Source of the DNA: Celeribacter marinus | Lineage (GTDB): Bacteria; Pseudomonadota; Alphaproteobacteria; Rhodobacterales; Rhodobacteraceae | NCBI RefSeq assembly: GCF_001308265.1 | Contig: NZ_CP012023.1 | Coordinates: forward strand, 2,494,932 to 2,558,931 | DNA length: 64,000 bases | Direction: 5' to 3' | Notes under the pieces: generated by a model | What the model saw: only the letters and a program-made list of their open reading frames with translations | What the model was told of the DNA's origin: nothing | Databases searched by the model: none | Part shown: in pieces, positions 53,566 to 62,965 of the stretch | Numbering within the stretch: the first letter of the stretch is position 1 | Layout of the letters: the number at the start of each line of letters is the position of its first letter | Translations under genes and position numbers: made by a program

Positions 53566-54576
53566 TCAGTTGTAAAGCGCGGGGCGCTCAGGATTGGAGA
53601 TGATGATCGCGGAGCCTTCGGCCTCTTGCGCCTCGACGCAAGCGTCACAGGTCACGGCAGCCATGTAGCCATCCCAAGAGGAAGGGCCAGTCGCTGTGCC
53701 CTCGGCCGCGGCTTTGATGAAGTCCTGAAGTTCAACATCATAGGAGGCGACGAAACGGTCCTTCCAATCTGTCAGGATTTCATTTTGAAATTTGGCACCA
53801 AGACGCATTTTAATGGCCTGCGGCTCGGGCAAGTAGGCAACACCATCTTCCCCGACAACCTGACATTGGATGTCGTAGCCGTATTTGCAGTTCACATAGA
53901 TTTCCGTGTTGATCACCACACCTTTGGCGGTGGTCAGGGTAACAATCTGCGGATCGCGCAGCTTGGCATGGCTCGCGGCACAGGAGCGCGGGAACGTCAC
54001 ACGAGCAGAGACATAGTCATCATCGAGCAGCCAGCGGAACACGTCGATTTCGTGCACAAAAGTATCGTGGATCGCCATAGGCGTCACATATTGTTCGGGC
54101 ACCGCTGGGTTGCGATGCGCGGCGTGAACCATGATCGGTGCGCCGGTATTGTTCACGACCGCATCTTTGAGCGCAACATATCCGCTGTCGTAGCGACGCA
54201 TGAACCCGACCTGAACGAGACGTTTGCCTGCCGCGACTTCCGCATCGACAATGCGCTTGGCTCCCTCAGCCGTCGTCGCCAAAGGCTTTTCACAAAAGAC
54301 GGGTTTGCCTGCCTCGATTGCGGCCAGAACGTAGTCCTCGTGGGTAGAGCCCGTCGAGCAAACAAGAACGGCATCGACCGTGTTGGCGGCGATCAGCTCT
54401 TGACCCGTCGCATGGACAGTAGCATCGGGGGCCAGATCAGCCTGGACAGCTTTTGCGGCCTCGGAGGAATAGTCTGACAAAGCGACAACTTGCGCGCCTG
54501 CGAGTACGTTTTGGATGCGGCGGGTATGATCGCGACCGATCATGCCTGTGCCAATAACACCGATTTTAAGCGTCAT
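53566..54576 (-). CDS. iolG: Inositol 2-dehydrogenase IolG
   Basis: 336 aa Gfo/Idh/MocA oxidoreductase that oxidises myo-inositol to 2-keto-myo-inositol with NAD+. Rossmann motif [13 protein letters not shown] (5-17), CEKPLA near 96, [16 protein letters not shown] near 122, and [16 protein letters not shown] near 170 with the catalytic Asp/His. It starts 11 nt after the upstream gene and precedes the IolI-like gene by 8 nt. Confidence 0.9.
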   Translation of the reverse strand: MTLKIGVIGTGMIGRDHTRRIQNVLAGAQVVALSDYSSEAAKAVQADLAPDATVHATGQELIAANTVDAVLVCSTGSTHEDYVLAAIEAGKPVFCEKPLATTAEGAKRIVDAEVAAGKRLVQVGFMRRYDSGYVALKDAVVNNTGAPIMVHAAHRNPAVPEQYVTPMAIHDTFVHEIDVFRWLLDDDYVSARVTFPRSCAASHAKLRDPQIVTLTTAKGVVINTEIYVNCKYGYDIQCQVVGEDGVAYLPEPQAIKMRLGAKFQNEILTDWKDRFVASYDVELQDFIKAAAEGTATGPSSWDGYMAAVTCDACVEAQEAEGSAIIISNPERPALYN

Positions 54577-54587
54577 ATCTGTCGTCC

Positions 54588-55484
54588 TTATTTATAATGC
54601 TTTGCGAGATACTGTTTGGTTTGTGCGAGCATGAACCGCGCACTGTCTTCGGCGCGGTCTTCCCAGGCAAACACGCAGTTTGACAGCACGCCGTCGAATT
54701 TCATCTCGGCCAATATTGCGAAAAACAGATCCCAGTCTATTTCACCTTGGCCAAAGTCGAGATGCTGGTGAACGCGCACTTTGGATTCTGGTGGATTTAC
54801 GATGTAGCGCAATTCAGATGACTTGTTGTGATCATAGGTGTCGGCCAAACGAACATGTTCCAACAGACCGGCGGTTGCGCGCAAATTTGCTTCCATATTG
54901 GGGCCATAGAAGAAGGTGTGCGGCGCAATGAATGACGCGCGAACCATCGGCGAATTGATGGTTTTGATGATGTCGATGGCGGGATGAATTTCTTCGACCC
55001 AGTCCTCTGGGTGCGCCTCAAGCGACAGCTTGATCCCCTCTTTTTCAAGCAGAGGGACCAAAATATCCATCGCACGAAAGAACTGCCCCTCGCACACTTC
55101 CGGGCGGTGAAGACCCGACGTGTCGTTGAGCGAACGGTTCGGCGAGCCCCCGCGTCCGAACTCGGACACAAACATCGGGCACTCTAATTCGACAGCCAAC
55201 TCGATTGCGCGCTTCCAATTCTTGATCGCCATGTCCCACTCGTCTTGGTACGGGCTGGCCCAGCGATACATCGGCTGAATGGTTGCAAGACCCACGTTGT
55301 TCTCCTGCAACGCCTTTTTGAAAGACTGGATTTTTTCCGGGTACAGTTTGGGGCGTGTCCACCACGAAAAGAAATCTGGACGCGGAGACATTTCCACGTA
55401 GTCGTAACCAAGCTCTGCGACTTTGCGGACAGTATCCTCCAAAGACAGATGACGGATCATATGCGGGTCAAGTGTATGCTTCAT
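54588..55484 (-). CDS. IolH-like sugar phosphate isomerase/epimerase family protein
   Basis: 298 aa TIM barrel. [38 protein letters not shown], a metal Glu in [12 protein letters not shown] near 155, [12 protein letters not shown] near 185, and [20 protein letters not shown] near 240. This form matches the IolH-type proteins of iol loci, whose reaction is not firmly known. It is upstream of iolG with a short gap, so co-transcribed. Confidence 0.78.
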   Translation of the reverse strand: MKHTLDPHMIRHLSLEDTVRKVAELGYDYVEMSPRPDFFSWWTRPKLYPEKIQSFKKALQENNVGLATIQPMYRWASPYQDEWDMAIKNWKRAIELAVELECPMFVSEFGRGGSPNRSLNDTSGLHRPEVCEGQFFRAMDILVPLLEKEGIKLSLEAHPEDWVEEIHPAIDIIKTINSPMVRASFIAPHTFFYGPNMEANLRATAGLLEHVRLADTYDHNKSSELRYIVNPPESKVRVHQHLDFGQGEIDWDLFFAILAEMKFDGVLSNCVFAWEDRAEDSARFMLAQTKQYLAKHYK

Positions 55485-55562
55485 AGCGTGGCTCCGTGTA
55501 AGGCTAAAGGGAGTGGGCGCCCCACCCGCAGGGCGGCGGACGGGGCAAAGGGACTATCGAAA

Positions 55563-56351
55563 CTACTCGGCTTCGGGAAATTCTGCGCCAGTTTTGGCAC
55601 CCGTGATGTAAGCTACGACGTCTTCGGGCTTGAGCGCATCGTCCACCTTGATGTTGGCGCAGATGCGGCCACGACGAAACACGACGATCCGATCCATCAA
55701 GTCAAACACCTGACGCATATTGTGGCTGATCAGGATCACAGGCTCGTTTTGCTCTTTGAGCGTGCGAATGATGTTCTCCACCTGCGCAGTTTCCTGCACA
55801 CCGAGCGCGGCCGTTGGCTCGTCCATGATCGTGAGCTTAGAATGGAAGGCAGCCGTACGGGCAATCGCCACACATTGGCGCTGCCCCCCCGACATGTTCT
55901 GGATCGAGTTAAGAATGTTGGGAATTTTCACCCCTGTCTTCACCAGACCAGCTAACGTCGCTTCGCGCATCGCTTTGTTATCGAGGATCGAAAACGGCCC
56001 AAGCTTGAATTTCACCTTTTCACGGCCCAAAAACAGGTTCGATGGAACGTCGAGGTCATCCGCCAATGCGAGATTCTGGAACACTGTCTCGATACCCGCT
56101 TCTCGTGCCTTGATCGGTCCGTCAAAATGCGTCGGTTCGCCGTGGAGGATGATGTCGCCCCGGGTCCGCTGCTCGACGGCGGTGATTTGACGTACGAAGG
56201 TGGATTTACCCGCCCCGTTGTCGCCCATTATGGCGACATGCTCACCTTGATGAATCTTAAAGTTGGCTCCCTCGAGGGCATGAACCCCGCCGTAATGTTT
56301 TGTCAAATCGCGCGTCTCCAGCACGATTTCGGACTTGCTGTAATCCAACAT
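55563..56351 (-). CDS. Inositol-locus ABC transporter ATP-binding protein
   Basis: 262 aa single ABC domain. Walker A is GDNGAGKST near 41-49, signature MSGGQRQCVAIARTA, Walker B LTIMDEPTAALG and H-loop ISHNM. AAGGAG lies before ATG 56351; the in-frame upstream extension is not conserved. With the adjoining permease and binding protein it makes an importer that is probably for myo-inositol. Confidence 0.9.
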   Translation of the reverse strand: MLDYSKSEIVLETRDLTKHYGGVHALEGANFKIHQGEHVAIMGDNGAGKSTFVRQITAVEQRTRGDIILHGEPTHFDGPIKAREAGIETVFQNLALADDLDVPSNLFLGREKVKFKLGPFSILDNKAMREATLAGLVKTGVKIPNILNSIQNMSGGQRQCVAIARTAAFHSKLTIMDEPTAALGVQETAQVENIIRTLKEQNEPVILISHNMRQVFDLMDRIVVFRRGRICANIKVDDALKPEDVVAYITGAKTGAEFPEAE

Positions 56352-56361
56352 TTCTTTCTCC

Positions 56362-57432
56362 TTACATCCGTGCTGCATTGCGCTTTTGGCGATATTGATC
56401 GAGGACAACCGCACCGACGATGATCACACCTTTGACCATTTCTTGATAATAGGCATCGAGGCGCAGGAACGTGAAACCGGAGATGATGACACCAAAGATC
56501 AGAGCGCCAAGCACCGTGCCGAGGATAGAGCCACGACCACCCGAGAGCGACACGCCACCGATGACGGTCATAGCGATTGCATCGAGCTCGTACATGGTAC
56601 CCATGCCGGCCTGCGCAGTGAGGTTTTTCGACGAGAGCACGACCGCGGCTAGAGCGGCAAGGACTCCCGCGATGGTGTAGACGAGAACTTTATGGTGTTC
56701 GACTTTGATCCCGGACATGCGGCTAGCCTGCTCATTGGACCCAATGGCATATGTGTGTTTGCCGTAAACCGTGTACTTCAAAACCAGGTGGAACAAGACA
56801 GCCAGAGCGATGAATATGAAAACCGGCGTCATGCCCGACCCGAGCGCAGCGTAGCTGTCGGTCGGGAAAGAAATAGGTTGGCCTTTGGACCACCACTTGG
56901 CGGCGCCGCGCGCGAACACCATCATCCCCAAAGTCGCGATAAAGGGCGGAATTTTCGTGTAGGCGATCAGCACCCCGTTGATACCGCCGGCGATCACACC
57001 ACACACTATGCCAACCGCGATTGGAACAATGACGGGTAAGTCGGAAACACCGCCGAACACCAAGCTGGGATTTTCCATGCCATTGAATTCGGCCACCTGT
57101 GCAAATGACATTGCCACCATGGCCGTTGCGCCGACAATCGAACCAGGCGACAGGTCGATACCACCCAGAATGATGACTTGGGTTGAGCCAAGTGCAATAA
57201 TGCCAATGATAGATACCTGAAGAATGATGATCTTCAAACGCGCTTCGTTGAAGATGCTGTCAAAGCGGTCAGCACTATCGAAGAGTAGGCTTTGACCCAT
57301 CAACAAGGCCCCAAGTCCCTCGAAAATAACCACGATCAGAACCAGCGCAAAGAACACGTTCCATTCAGGCGCGCGCGCTTTTTTCTTATCGTCGAAGGTC
57401 AATCCCCCTACGCCGTGCAATGTTTTCGACAT
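56362..57432 (-). CDS. Inositol-locus ABC transporter permease
   Basis: 356 aa with about 8-10 membrane spans, BPD_transp_2 family. GGIDLSPGSIVGATAMVAMS near 90, IPPFIATLGMMVFARGAAKW near 165, AIGSNEQASRMSGIKVEHHK near 225 (ATPase contact) and GGVSLSGGRGSILGTVLGAL near 292. It follows the binding-protein gene by about 100 nt. Confidence 0.9.
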   Translation of the reverse strand: MSKTLHGVGGLTFDDKKKARAPEWNVFFALVLIVVIFEGLGALLMGQSLLFDSADRFDSIFNEARLKIIILQVSIIGIIALGSTQVIILGGIDLSPGSIVGATAMVAMSFAQVAEFNGMENPSLVFGGVSDLPVIVPIAVGIVCGVIAGGINGVLIAYTKIPPFIATLGMMVFARGAAKWWSKGQPISFPTDSYAALGSGMTPVFIFIALAVLFHLVLKYTVYGKHTYAIGSNEQASRMSGIKVEHHKVLVYTIAGVLAALAAVVLSSKNLTAQAGMGTMYELDAIAMTVIGGVSLSGGRGSILGTVLGALIFGVIISGFTFLRLDAYYQEMVKGVIIVGAVVLDQYRQKRNAARM

Positions 57433-57529
57433 ATCTTGCTCCCAGATTTCGGCACGCCGTTACAGGCGCGTAAGGTGAAGCGGCACTTGCGCTCCGCTTC
57501 ACTGTTTTCACGTCCAGACGGGTGTCTGA

Positions 57530-58468
57530 TTACTTCGTGTAGTCACCGAGGTTGGCGGGTGTCACTAGCTCGAACGGCACGTAGACTTTCTGGTCAACAT
57601 CTTCGCCAGCAGCCAGTTTCAGTGCGGCATCCAGAGCGCCTGCGCCCTGACCTGCTGCGTTCTGGAACACAGTGACGTCGAGATCACCTGCGGCCATTGC
57701 GGCGAGAGCGTCTGCGGTCGCGTCAACTCCGCCCACCTCGACGGAATCCATATCGATGCCCGCTGCTTTCATTGCCTGAATGGCGCCGATGGCCATTTCG
57801 TCGTTGTTGGCGATCAGCGCGTCGAAGGGTTCACCAGAGGACAACCAGTTGGTCATGAGATCCTGAGCTTCATCACGGGACCAGTTTGCGGTCTGCTGAT
57901 CGACGACTTCGATGAAGGAGCACATATCCATGGAAAGAACGTCTTCGATGTCTTTGGTGCGCTGAACGGCCGCTTGGTTGGACAGCTCACCCATCATCAC
58001 GTAGGCACGAGCACCGCCGCCTTTGCCAGCAGCACGCAGGTTCTTGCAGATTTCGAAGGTTTCCAACGTACCGGATTCGATTTCGTTGGACGCAACGAAA
58101 GCTTGGTTGTCGGGCAGCATATCGACGTTGATCGGTTGACGGTTGACGTAGACGAGCGGCACGCCAGCGGCTTCAGCAGCGGCGGTCATGGCCTGCGTGG
58201 CGGAGGTGTCGACAGGGTTTACGATGATCGCGTCAACACCGGATGCAACAAAGTTGTTGATTTGGTCGAGCTGTTTGGCCACGTCGTTCTGAGCGTCTTC
58301 GACCTGAATGTCTACACCGTCCATACCGTCGGCCATCTCGATCATACCGTTGCGCAGAACAGTCAAGAAGTTGTCGTCGAACAGCGCCATGGAGACACCG
58401 ATAGACGCGGCGGACGCGCTTGAGGCAAGCATGGTAGCGACACCTGCCGCGATAATAGTCTTTTTCAT
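57530..58468 (-). CDS. Inositol-locus periplasmic binding protein
   Basis: 312 aa. Signal peptide MKKTIIAAGVATMLASSASA, then a type-1 binding fold: IGVSMALFDDNFLTVLRNGM, VEDAQNDVAKQLDQINNFVA, DAIIVNPVDTSATQAMT and NDEMAIGAIQAMK. Similar to the inositol-binding IbpA/IatA-type proteins. GGAGG precedes ATG 58468; the longer frame upstream is not conserved. Its 363-nt upstream region has two operator-like palindromes. Confidence 0.9.
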   Translation of the reverse strand: MKKTIIAAGVATMLASSASAASIGVSMALFDDNFLTVLRNGMIEMADGMDGVDIQVEDAQNDVAKQLDQINNFVASGVDAIIVNPVDTSATQAMTAAAEAAGVPLVYVNRQPINVDMLPDNQAFVASNEIESGTLETFEICKNLRAAGKGGGARAYVMMGELSNQAAVQRTKDIEDVLSMDMCSFIEVVDQQTANWSRDEAQDLMTNWLSSGEPFDALIANNDEMAIGAIQAMKAAGIDMDSVEVGGVDATADALAAMAAGDLDVTVFQNAAGQGAGALDAALKLAAGEDVDQKVYVPFELVTPANLGDYTK

Positions 58469-58780
58469 TGAGTTTCCTCCCAAGTCCGACGTCCGGCGCG
58501 TCGGCGTTTGAATTGTTAGGCCGGAGTGACCCGTGTTAGCGTCACTTTCCGCTGCGCGACCTCCTCGACGCGAAGCAGTTTTTTTTGGTAGGAAGGCAAA
58601 CCTCACCCAGCCCTCGCCCATTGGGCGAAGAGATCAAATTGCGAAAAACGGGATGAACCGTCGCCGCAAATTTATAAGCTCGGATGAAATGATCCTCCCA
58701 GCCGAACTCATGTCTTCATGTCTCGGCTGGCAGAAGGTTGATCCCATTTCGCGCTTCGGGTCAACGGAGGGCGCTCAATA

Positions 58781-58800
58781 TCACATCATTCATGATGTGA
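58781..58800. promoter_or_regulatory. Palindrome upstream of the inositol transporter genes
   Basis: TCACATCATTCATGATGTGA: 9-bp perfect arms around a 2-nt centre. It lies in the 363-nt gap (58469-58831) before the binding-protein gene. The halves ACATCA/TGATGT are those of the other sites but facing outward. Nothing else was found in this gap. Confidence 0.6.
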
Positions 58801-58815
58801 CTATGGGGCTAATTT

Positions 58816-58831
58816 TGATGTAAAAACATCA
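58816..58831. promoter_or_regulatory. Operator-like palindrome TGATGT-AAAA-ACATCA
   Basis: Perfect 6-bp arms with a 4-nt AT centre, adjoining the stop codon of the lacI gene and upstream of the inositol transporter genes. It is the best-conserved example of the site also seen at 37449 and 59876. Confidence 0.6.
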
Positions 58832-59863
58832 CTAAATGGACTCAGGCAGATAGAGCTGCGGCTGTAAAAATGCTTGTCCTGGCACAGCCGCACCGCCATT
58901 TTTTACTGCGTTCACCATCATTTCCACCAGCTCAACACACAGTTGCCGCAACGGCGTTGAGATCACCATGGTCACATAGCCGTCGGCAAGTGCTGCACGG
59001 CTGTCTTCTGTTAACTCATTGACCACCAGAGCCACGTCGTGAGGCCGAACTGTTTCACGAAGCGCAGCAATCGCGCCTTCCATGCCACCTCCCGCCACAT
59101 AGAGCCCACGCAGATCAGGGTGACGGACCAGCAGTTCCAAAGTCGCTTCATAAGTCAACTGCCGCGTCTCGAGATTCACCAATGAATCGAGCACCGTGAA
59201 GTTCGGAGCACTGTCCCGCACGAAGCTGCGAAATCCCGTCTCGCGTAGCTCGTGACCGTGCCAGCGATTGCCTCCGACAAAAACACCGAACTTACCGTTT
59301 GCGCGCGCGGCAGTCGAGGCCATCCACCCCGCTAAACGCCCAACCTGCATGTTGTTAAGGCCAAGATAGTTTTCACGAACGCCTTGGGCAAAGTCGTTGA
59401 GCAAGGCGAAGGTGGGGATTCCTCTCTCTTTGAGCCGTTGAACCTCTTGCGTAATGTTCTGATGATTGACGGCCGAACTGGCCAAAGCATCCACCTTGGG
59501 TGCGATCGCATGGATTTCATCTAGGAAGGCCTCAGGCGTTTGCGCACTTGAAAACCGAATTACAGCCCGCCCGCGAATATCACTGCGCTCAGAAACGGCC
59601 TGCTCAATTTCGGCGGCGAAATTCTGATAGAATTCCTGCTTCCCTTTGTGAAGCACAATTCCAAAAGTCATCTGTGGAACCGAAGAGTCTAGCCTTCGGT
59701 CAAAAAGGGCAGAAGCGTGATATCCAACCTTATGCGCCGCCATGGCCACTTTGCGCACCGTTTCTTCGCGGACCGTGCCGCGCCCGTTGAGCACGCGGTC
59801 CACAGTTGCAGGACCGACCCCTGCCTCTCGGGCGATGTCCTTGATTGTCGGGCGATTGGCCAT
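58832..59863 (-). CDS. LacI-family regulator 1 of the inositol locus
   Basis: 343 aa. Helix-turn-helix PTIKDIAREAGVGPATVDRV (4-23) with a C-terminal periplasmic-binding-like effector domain (FGIVLHKGKQEFYQNFAAEI onward). It is upstream of and parallel to the transporter genes. An operator-like site lies 13 nt before its start, so autoregulation is likely. Confidence 0.9.
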   Translation of the reverse strand: MANRPTIKDIAREAGVGPATVDRVLNGRGTVREETVRKVAMAAHKVGYHASALFDRRLDSSVPQMTFGIVLHKGKQEFYQNFAAEIEQAVSERSDIRGRAVIRFSSAQTPEAFLDEIHAIAPKVDALASSAVNHQNITQEVQRLKERGIPTFALLNDFAQGVRENYLGLNNMQVGRLAGWMASTAARANGKFGVFVGGNRWHGHELRETGFRSFVRDSAPNFTVLDSLVNLETRQLTYEATLELLVRHPDLRGLYVAGGGMEGAIAALRETVRPHDVALVVNELTEDSRAALADGYVTMVISTPLRQLCVELVEMMVNAVKNGGAAVPGQAFLQPQLYLPESI

Positions 59864-59875
59864 AACGAGCTCCTA

Positions 59876-59891
59876 TGGTGTATTTACATCA
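59876..59891. promoter_or_regulatory. Operator-like site TGGTGTATTTACATCA before lacI 1
   Basis: Matches the TGATGT-N4-ACATCA pattern at all but one arm position; it is 13 nt before the lacI start (59863). A second related half-site, TACATC, follows at 59904-59909. Confidence 0.5.
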
Positions 59892-59930
59892 TAGGATGCA
59901 AAGTACATCGCAGAGTAGCAAGACCCTTCC

Positions 59931-60935
59931 TTACGTTTCGCGCAAATGCACGCGGATCGGCGTCCTGTAATCCACGATGCCGTCGCGCCGTCCGTAGTGA
60001 TGCGCGATCACACAGAGTGCCGTTTCAACCTCCAGAACGGGTTCTTGATCAAGCACCGCATCGATCTGGCCCGCCTTCAACAATGCCCGCCTGTGTTCGG
60101 TCAACTCATGGGTAATAAAAACGACATCACTGCGCTCTGCACGCTTGATGGCTTCGGCAACTTTGACGCCTCCTGCCGAGGCGTTGTAGATGCCAACGAT
60201 CCCTTTTTGCGACGCAAGCGCTTGCATCGCAAGCTCGCCTGCCCTTTCGCCCCTCTCATAGCTCTCTACAGCTTGAACGAGCCGACACGCTGGGTAGCGC
60301 TGCGCCAGTACATCCTCGAACCCACGTCGACGCTCGGCCTGTCCGATCATCGACCAAAGGCCACCAATCAGCATCAGGTCTCCACCCCGAGGCCCGACAA
60401 ACCGCCCCATAAGATCGCCTGCGATGCGCCCGCCCGTATAGTCGTCCGGCCCGACATATATCGCACGCTCGGCGCGGATGTCCGTGGCCAAGGCAATGAC
60501 AGGCTTTCCTCCTTCCGCAAATCGGTCGAGTTCAACGGCAATGGGATCTTCGTCGGGCAAACAGGTGATAATCGCATCATGAGCCGCAATCGCACGTTGT
60601 ATCGTTTGATAGACCTTCAACGGATCCGAAGGATCCGCAATGAAGACCCGCGTTTGGATGTTGAACGGATTTACCCCACGGTTCTGATCCGAAAAGGCGC
60701 GGGCGAGTGAAGCGTGAAACGGGTTCTCGTCGGACTGTAAAATCGCGGCCACCCGCAAAGTCCGCGCTGCCCTCAAATCCAACGCCCGGTCCAGCTTCAA
60801 CCGCTTTGCTGCCGCAATAACGCGCCGTTCCTTATCCGTGACAACGCCGCCTCGATTGTTGAGCACACGGTCCACCGTGGCGGGCGACACCCCCGCCTCC
60901 CGCGCCACGTCTGCTGCTGTCACCTTGGATACCAT
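59931..60935 (-). CDS. LacI-family regulator 2 of the inositol locus
   Basis: 334 aa. Helix-turn-helix VTAADVAREAGVSPATVDRV (5-24) and an effector domain with GPDDYTGGRIAGDLMGRFVG and GIYNASAGGVKVAEAIKRAE. It is divergent from the mocA/mocC-like genes, and the 101-nt gap holds a TTACATCA half-site. The region 59864-59930 separates it from lacI 1. Confidence 0.9.
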   Translation of the reverse strand: MVSKVTAADVAREAGVSPATVDRVLNNRGGVVTDKERRVIAAAKRLKLDRALDLRAARTLRVAAILQSDENPFHASLARAFSDQNRGVNPFNIQTRVFIADPSDPLKVYQTIQRAIAAHDAIITCLPDEDPIAVELDRFAEGGKPVIALATDIRAERAIYVGPDDYTGGRIAGDLMGRFVGPRGGDLMLIGGLWSMIGQAERRRGFEDVLAQRYPACRLVQAVESYERGERAGELAMQALASQKGIVGIYNASAGGVKVAEAIKRAERSDVVFITHELTEHRRALLKAGQIDAVLDQEPVLEVETALCVIAHHYGRRDGIVDYRTPIRVHLRET

Positions 60936-60992
60936 TTCGCCTCCGCTTGAAGATATTTCATCAAAACATCCTTAGCACGACCGCCCCCGATT

Positions 60993-61008
60993 TTGTAAAC
61001 TTACATCA
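60993..61008. promoter_or_regulatory. Operator-like half-site between lacI 2 and the mocA-like gene
   Basis: TTGTAAACTTACATCA has the conserved right half TTACATCA, plus a TGTAA/TTACA dyad. It lies 29 nt before the ATG of the Gfo/Idh/MocA gene at 61037. Confidence 0.4.
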
Positions 61009-61036
61009 TCGCCGACAGGGCGAATGGAGGACTATC

Positions 61037-62059
61037 ATGAAAAAACTGGCTTGTTTCGGCGCGGGGCGTATAGGGCAGGTTCACGCAACCAATGCCGCCG
61101 CGCAACTGGGCGTTGCACTTATCTATCTCGTAGATCCGGTCGACACCCCTGCCCGCACGGAATTGGCCGCGCATACAGGAGCAAATATCACTAATACGGA
61201 CACCGTTTTTGACGACCCGTCCATCGACGGCATCTTGATCGCCAGCTCAACCAATAGTCACGGTGATCTACTAATGCGCGCCGCCAAGGCAGGCAAAGCG
61301 GTGTTCTGCGAGAAACCGATCAGCCTCGACTTTGCGCTAACCCAGCAAGTTATGGAGGCCGTGGAGGCCTCAGGAATTCCTTGTATGATGGGGTTCCAGC
61401 GCCGCTATGACGCCAGTTTTCGCGCAGTGCACGCTCGTATTGCTTCTGGAATGTCGGGCTCGCTGGAACAGCTCACAATGTTCTCGCGTGACCCGTCCCC
61501 GCCCCCGCGCTCGTATGTGGAAACCTCGGGCGGTATGTTCCGCGACAGCACAATCCACGATGCAGACATGGCCCGCTTCCTGCTGGCCGAAGAAATTGCC
61601 ACCGTCTACGCGGTCGGCGCATGCCTGATCAGCGATGAAATTGGTGTCGCAGGGGATGTGGATACGCTCATGGTTACCCTCACCACGGTGTCGGGCCGCA
61701 TGGCCAATATCACCGCATGCCGCCGTGGCCCGATGGGCTACGACCAACGTCTGGAAGCACTCTGCGCGCGCGAGGTGTTGAACGTTGAAAACCAGACCCA
61801 GACCCATATGACTGTCTCGTCCGCAGACGGCAAACGCTTGGCCGCACCCGAAAACTACTTTATCGAACGCTTCCGGCAGGCCTATGCCGCCGAAATGGAA
61901 GCTTTCGTAGACCTGTTGGAAAACGGCAAGGCACCTTTAGCGGGTATTCGTGATGGCTATGAGGCGCAACGCCTCGTGGAGGCCGCACTCCAATCCTACC
62001 AAACGGGAGTGCCCGTTGCCTTCGGCGCGGATTGGACACCGCAGGGAGGTGCCGCATGA
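61037..62059 (+). CDS. Gfo/Idh/MocA-family dehydrogenase (inositol/inosamine-type)
   Basis: 340 aa. Rossmann motif ACFGAGRIGQVHATNAA (4-20), CEKPISLDF near 92, MMGFQRRYDASFRAVHARI near 120 and DSTIHDADMARFLL near 170 with the catalytic Asp/His. It resembles inositol and scyllo-inositol dehydrogenases and the rhizopine gene product MocA. ATG 61037 has GGAGG upstream. Its TGA overlaps the next ATG by 4 nt. Confidence 0.85.
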   Translation: MKKLACFGAGRIGQVHATNAAAQLGVALIYLVDPVDTPARTELAAHTGANITNTDTVFDDPSIDGILIASSTNSHGDLLMRAAKAGKAVFCEKPISLDFALTQQVMEAVEASGIPCMMGFQRRYDASFRAVHARIASGMSGSLEQLTMFSRDPSPPPRSYVETSGGMFRDSTIHDADMARFLLAEEIATVYAVGACLISDEIGVAGDVDTLMVTLTTVSGRMANITACRRGPMGYDQRLEALCAREVLNVENQTQTHMTVSSADGKRLAAPENYFIERFRQAYAAEMEAFVDLLENGKAPLAGIRDGYEAQRLVEAALQSYQTGVPVAFGADWTPQGGAA

Positions 62060-62958
62060 CCGCCCTACCCCAAGGCGTCCATCTCGGCGTTAGCCCACTG
62101 TCGTGGAGCAATGATGTTCTGCATGATCTCGGCGCTGATATCCCCGTCGAAACCTGCTTGACGGAGGCCGCGCAGGCGGGCTACGCGGGCGTCGAACTGG
62201 GTCGCAAATTCCCGCGCGATGCAAAAAACCTTCGCCCACGGCTCGCTGCGCATGATCTCTCGCTTGTTTCGGGTTGGTATTCGGGGGAGTTGGCTGAGCG
62301 CTCGCTCGACGCGGAAATCCATGCCGTGCACGCACATGCCAGCCTTTTGCGGGACATGGGCTGCTCTGTGCTGGTCTATGGCGAGGTGGCGATGATGACG
62401 GGGGACGCCCCGCTCGATGTGGGTATGTCCACCCGCACGCTAATGCCGCGCGCCGCGATTGCCGCATATGCTCTGCGCCTGACCGCGTTTGCGATCCATC
62501 TACGTGACACGTACGGGCTTAAACTGGCCTATCATCACCACCTGATGATGGTCGCCGAAACCCTGCCGGAAATTCAGGCGCTTATGTCCGCGTGCGGGAC
62601 ACAGGTCGGTCTATTGCTCGACACAGGCCATGCCGCAGCAGCTGGGTTCGAGTACACCGATTTGATCGACGGCTTCGCGGATCGCATAACCCATATCCAC
62701 CTAAAGGACGTGCGACGCGACGTAATGGCCGCGGTCCGTGCGGGCGATCTGAGTTTCAACGGCGGGGTGCGCGCAGGCATGTTCACTGTTCCGGGGGATG
62801 GTTGCCTAGACTTTGCCCCGCTCACCCGCTTCGTCCGCGAAAGCGGCTATAGGGGCTGGCTGGTGATTGAGGCCGAACAGGACCCCGAAAAGGCCCCGCC
62901 ACTCGCCGCCGTCACGCGCGGCCGAAACGCCATCCTTTCCGCATTCCAAGATTCGTGA
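62056..62958 (+). CDS. MocC/IolE-like TIM-barrel protein
   Basis: 300 aa. The start LGVSPLSWSNDVLHDLGADI then ETCLTEAAQAGYAGVELGRK is close to IolE and to MocC of rhizopine catabolism. LAYHHHLMMVAET near 152, LLLDTGHAAAAGFEY near 185, FTVPGDGCLDFAPL near 250 and WLVIEAEQDPEKAPP follow. Probably an inosose dehydratase or isomerase for an inositol isomer. It is coupled to the dehydrogenase genes on both sides. Confidence 0.82.
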   Translation: MTALPQGVHLGVSPLSWSNDVLHDLGADIPVETCLTEAAQAGYAGVELGRKFPRDAKNLRPRLAAHDLSLVSGWYSGELAERSLDAEIHAVHAHASLLRDMGCSVLVYGEVAMMTGDAPLDVGMSTRTLMPRAAIAAYALRLTAFAIHLRDTYGLKLAYHHHLMMVAETLPEIQALMSACGTQVGLLLDTGHAAAAGFEYTDLIDGFADRITHIHLKDVRRDVMAAVRAGDLSFNGGVRAGMFTVPGDGCLDFAPLTRFVRESGYRGWLVIEAEQDPEKAPPLAAVTRGRNAILSAFQDS

Positions 62959-62965
62959 GACACAC

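Noticed and set aside
53515..54477. 320-codon frame opposite iolG
   Set aside because: Antisense shadow; no recognisable domain.
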